DNA of 15,006 nt from Lachnospiraceae bacterium UBA7110 (lineage in GTDB: Bacteria > Bacillota > Clostridia > Lachnospirales > Lachnospiraceae). A model generated the notes under the pieces. The model saw only the letters and a program-made list of their open reading frames with translations, was not told the DNA's origin and ran no database searches. A program made the translations under genes and the position numbers. Positions 14,939 through 15,006 of this stretch are shown one piece after another (the first letter of the stretch is position 1; every line of letters begins with the position of its first letter). The stretch lies in contig DKYC01000012.1 of assembly GCA_002492295.1 (NCBI GenBank), positions 16,716 through 31,721 on the forward strand. Direction: 5' to 3'.

Positions 14939-14947
14939 AGTATAACA
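14939..14947 (-). promoter_or_regulatory. Extended -10 promoter for the acetyltransferase-mutY cluster
   Basis: The minus strand reads TGTTATACT, an extended -10 with one mismatch in the hexamer, in a very AT-rich stretch and about 40 nt upstream of the GTG start at 14895. The 17-bp upstream hexamer is AATAAA, a poor -35, consistent with an extended -10 promoter. Confidence 0.5.
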
Positions 14948-15006
14948 CATTTTTCAGTTTTTTTATTTTTTACTGATTCTTTTTAGACTTATTTTATTGA
15001 TTTTTA

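Overview
The window looks like a low-to-mid GC member of the Clostridia, most likely a Lachnospiraceae-type gut anaerobe. This is inferred from the protein families (BspA-like leucine-rich-repeat surface proteins, a PKTGD-type C-terminal sorting region, a 7TMR-DISM histidine kinase, an Rpn-family remnant) and from strong AAGGAG-type ribosome binding sites with ATG, GTG and TTG starts. No species can be named from this sequence alone.

Left part (1-7600), minus strand: two paralogous secreted or cell-surface proteins. The first (1849 leftward) is cut off by the window edge; it has a signal peptide, a Gln/Glu/Pro/Ala-rich stalk and two ~246-residue LRR modules in tandem. The second (7586-3096) is a 1496-residue mosaic: signal peptide, acidic stalk, LRR block, two copies of a beta-helix-like module, CxxC-containing repeats, seven GGGDDKP repeats, a C-terminal domain, then an EPKTGD motif with a hydrophobic helix and an extra ~50-residue tail carrying a second hydrophobic helix. 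Between them on the plus strand lies a truncated Rpn/PD-(D/E)XK transposase-like remnant. A strong hairpin at 3007-3051 probably terminates the second surface gene.

Both surface genes share three islands separated by diverged DNA: a 67-bp promoter/operator block differing at one base, a leader hairpin, and a 73-bp block covering the ribosome binding site and signal-peptide start. The 67-bp block contains TTAAC-N5-GTAAC, a 10-bp-period direct repeat of the kind bound by OmpR-family regulators.

Middle part (7892-12394): an OmpR-type response regulator (+), a third secreted, membrane-anchored protein with a beta-helix-like domain (-), and a 7TMR-DISM sensor histidine kinase (+). The regulator and kinase are separated by the oppositely oriented gene; its 3' end overlaps the regulator by 8 bp and its start codon is only 35 bp from the kinase start. 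This resembles a noncontiguous operon. My working hypothesis is that the interleaved two-component system controls the surface proteins through the shared promoter block, with the third protein as a co-regulated or accessory partner.

Right part (12425-14895), minus strand: an ordinary cluster of a GNAT acetyltransferase, the adenine glycosylase MutY, a TfoX N-domain protein and a second GNAT acetyltransferase, probably co-transcribed from an extended -10 promoter near 14939-14947. I saw no tRNA, rRNA, CRISPR array or intact insertion sequence.
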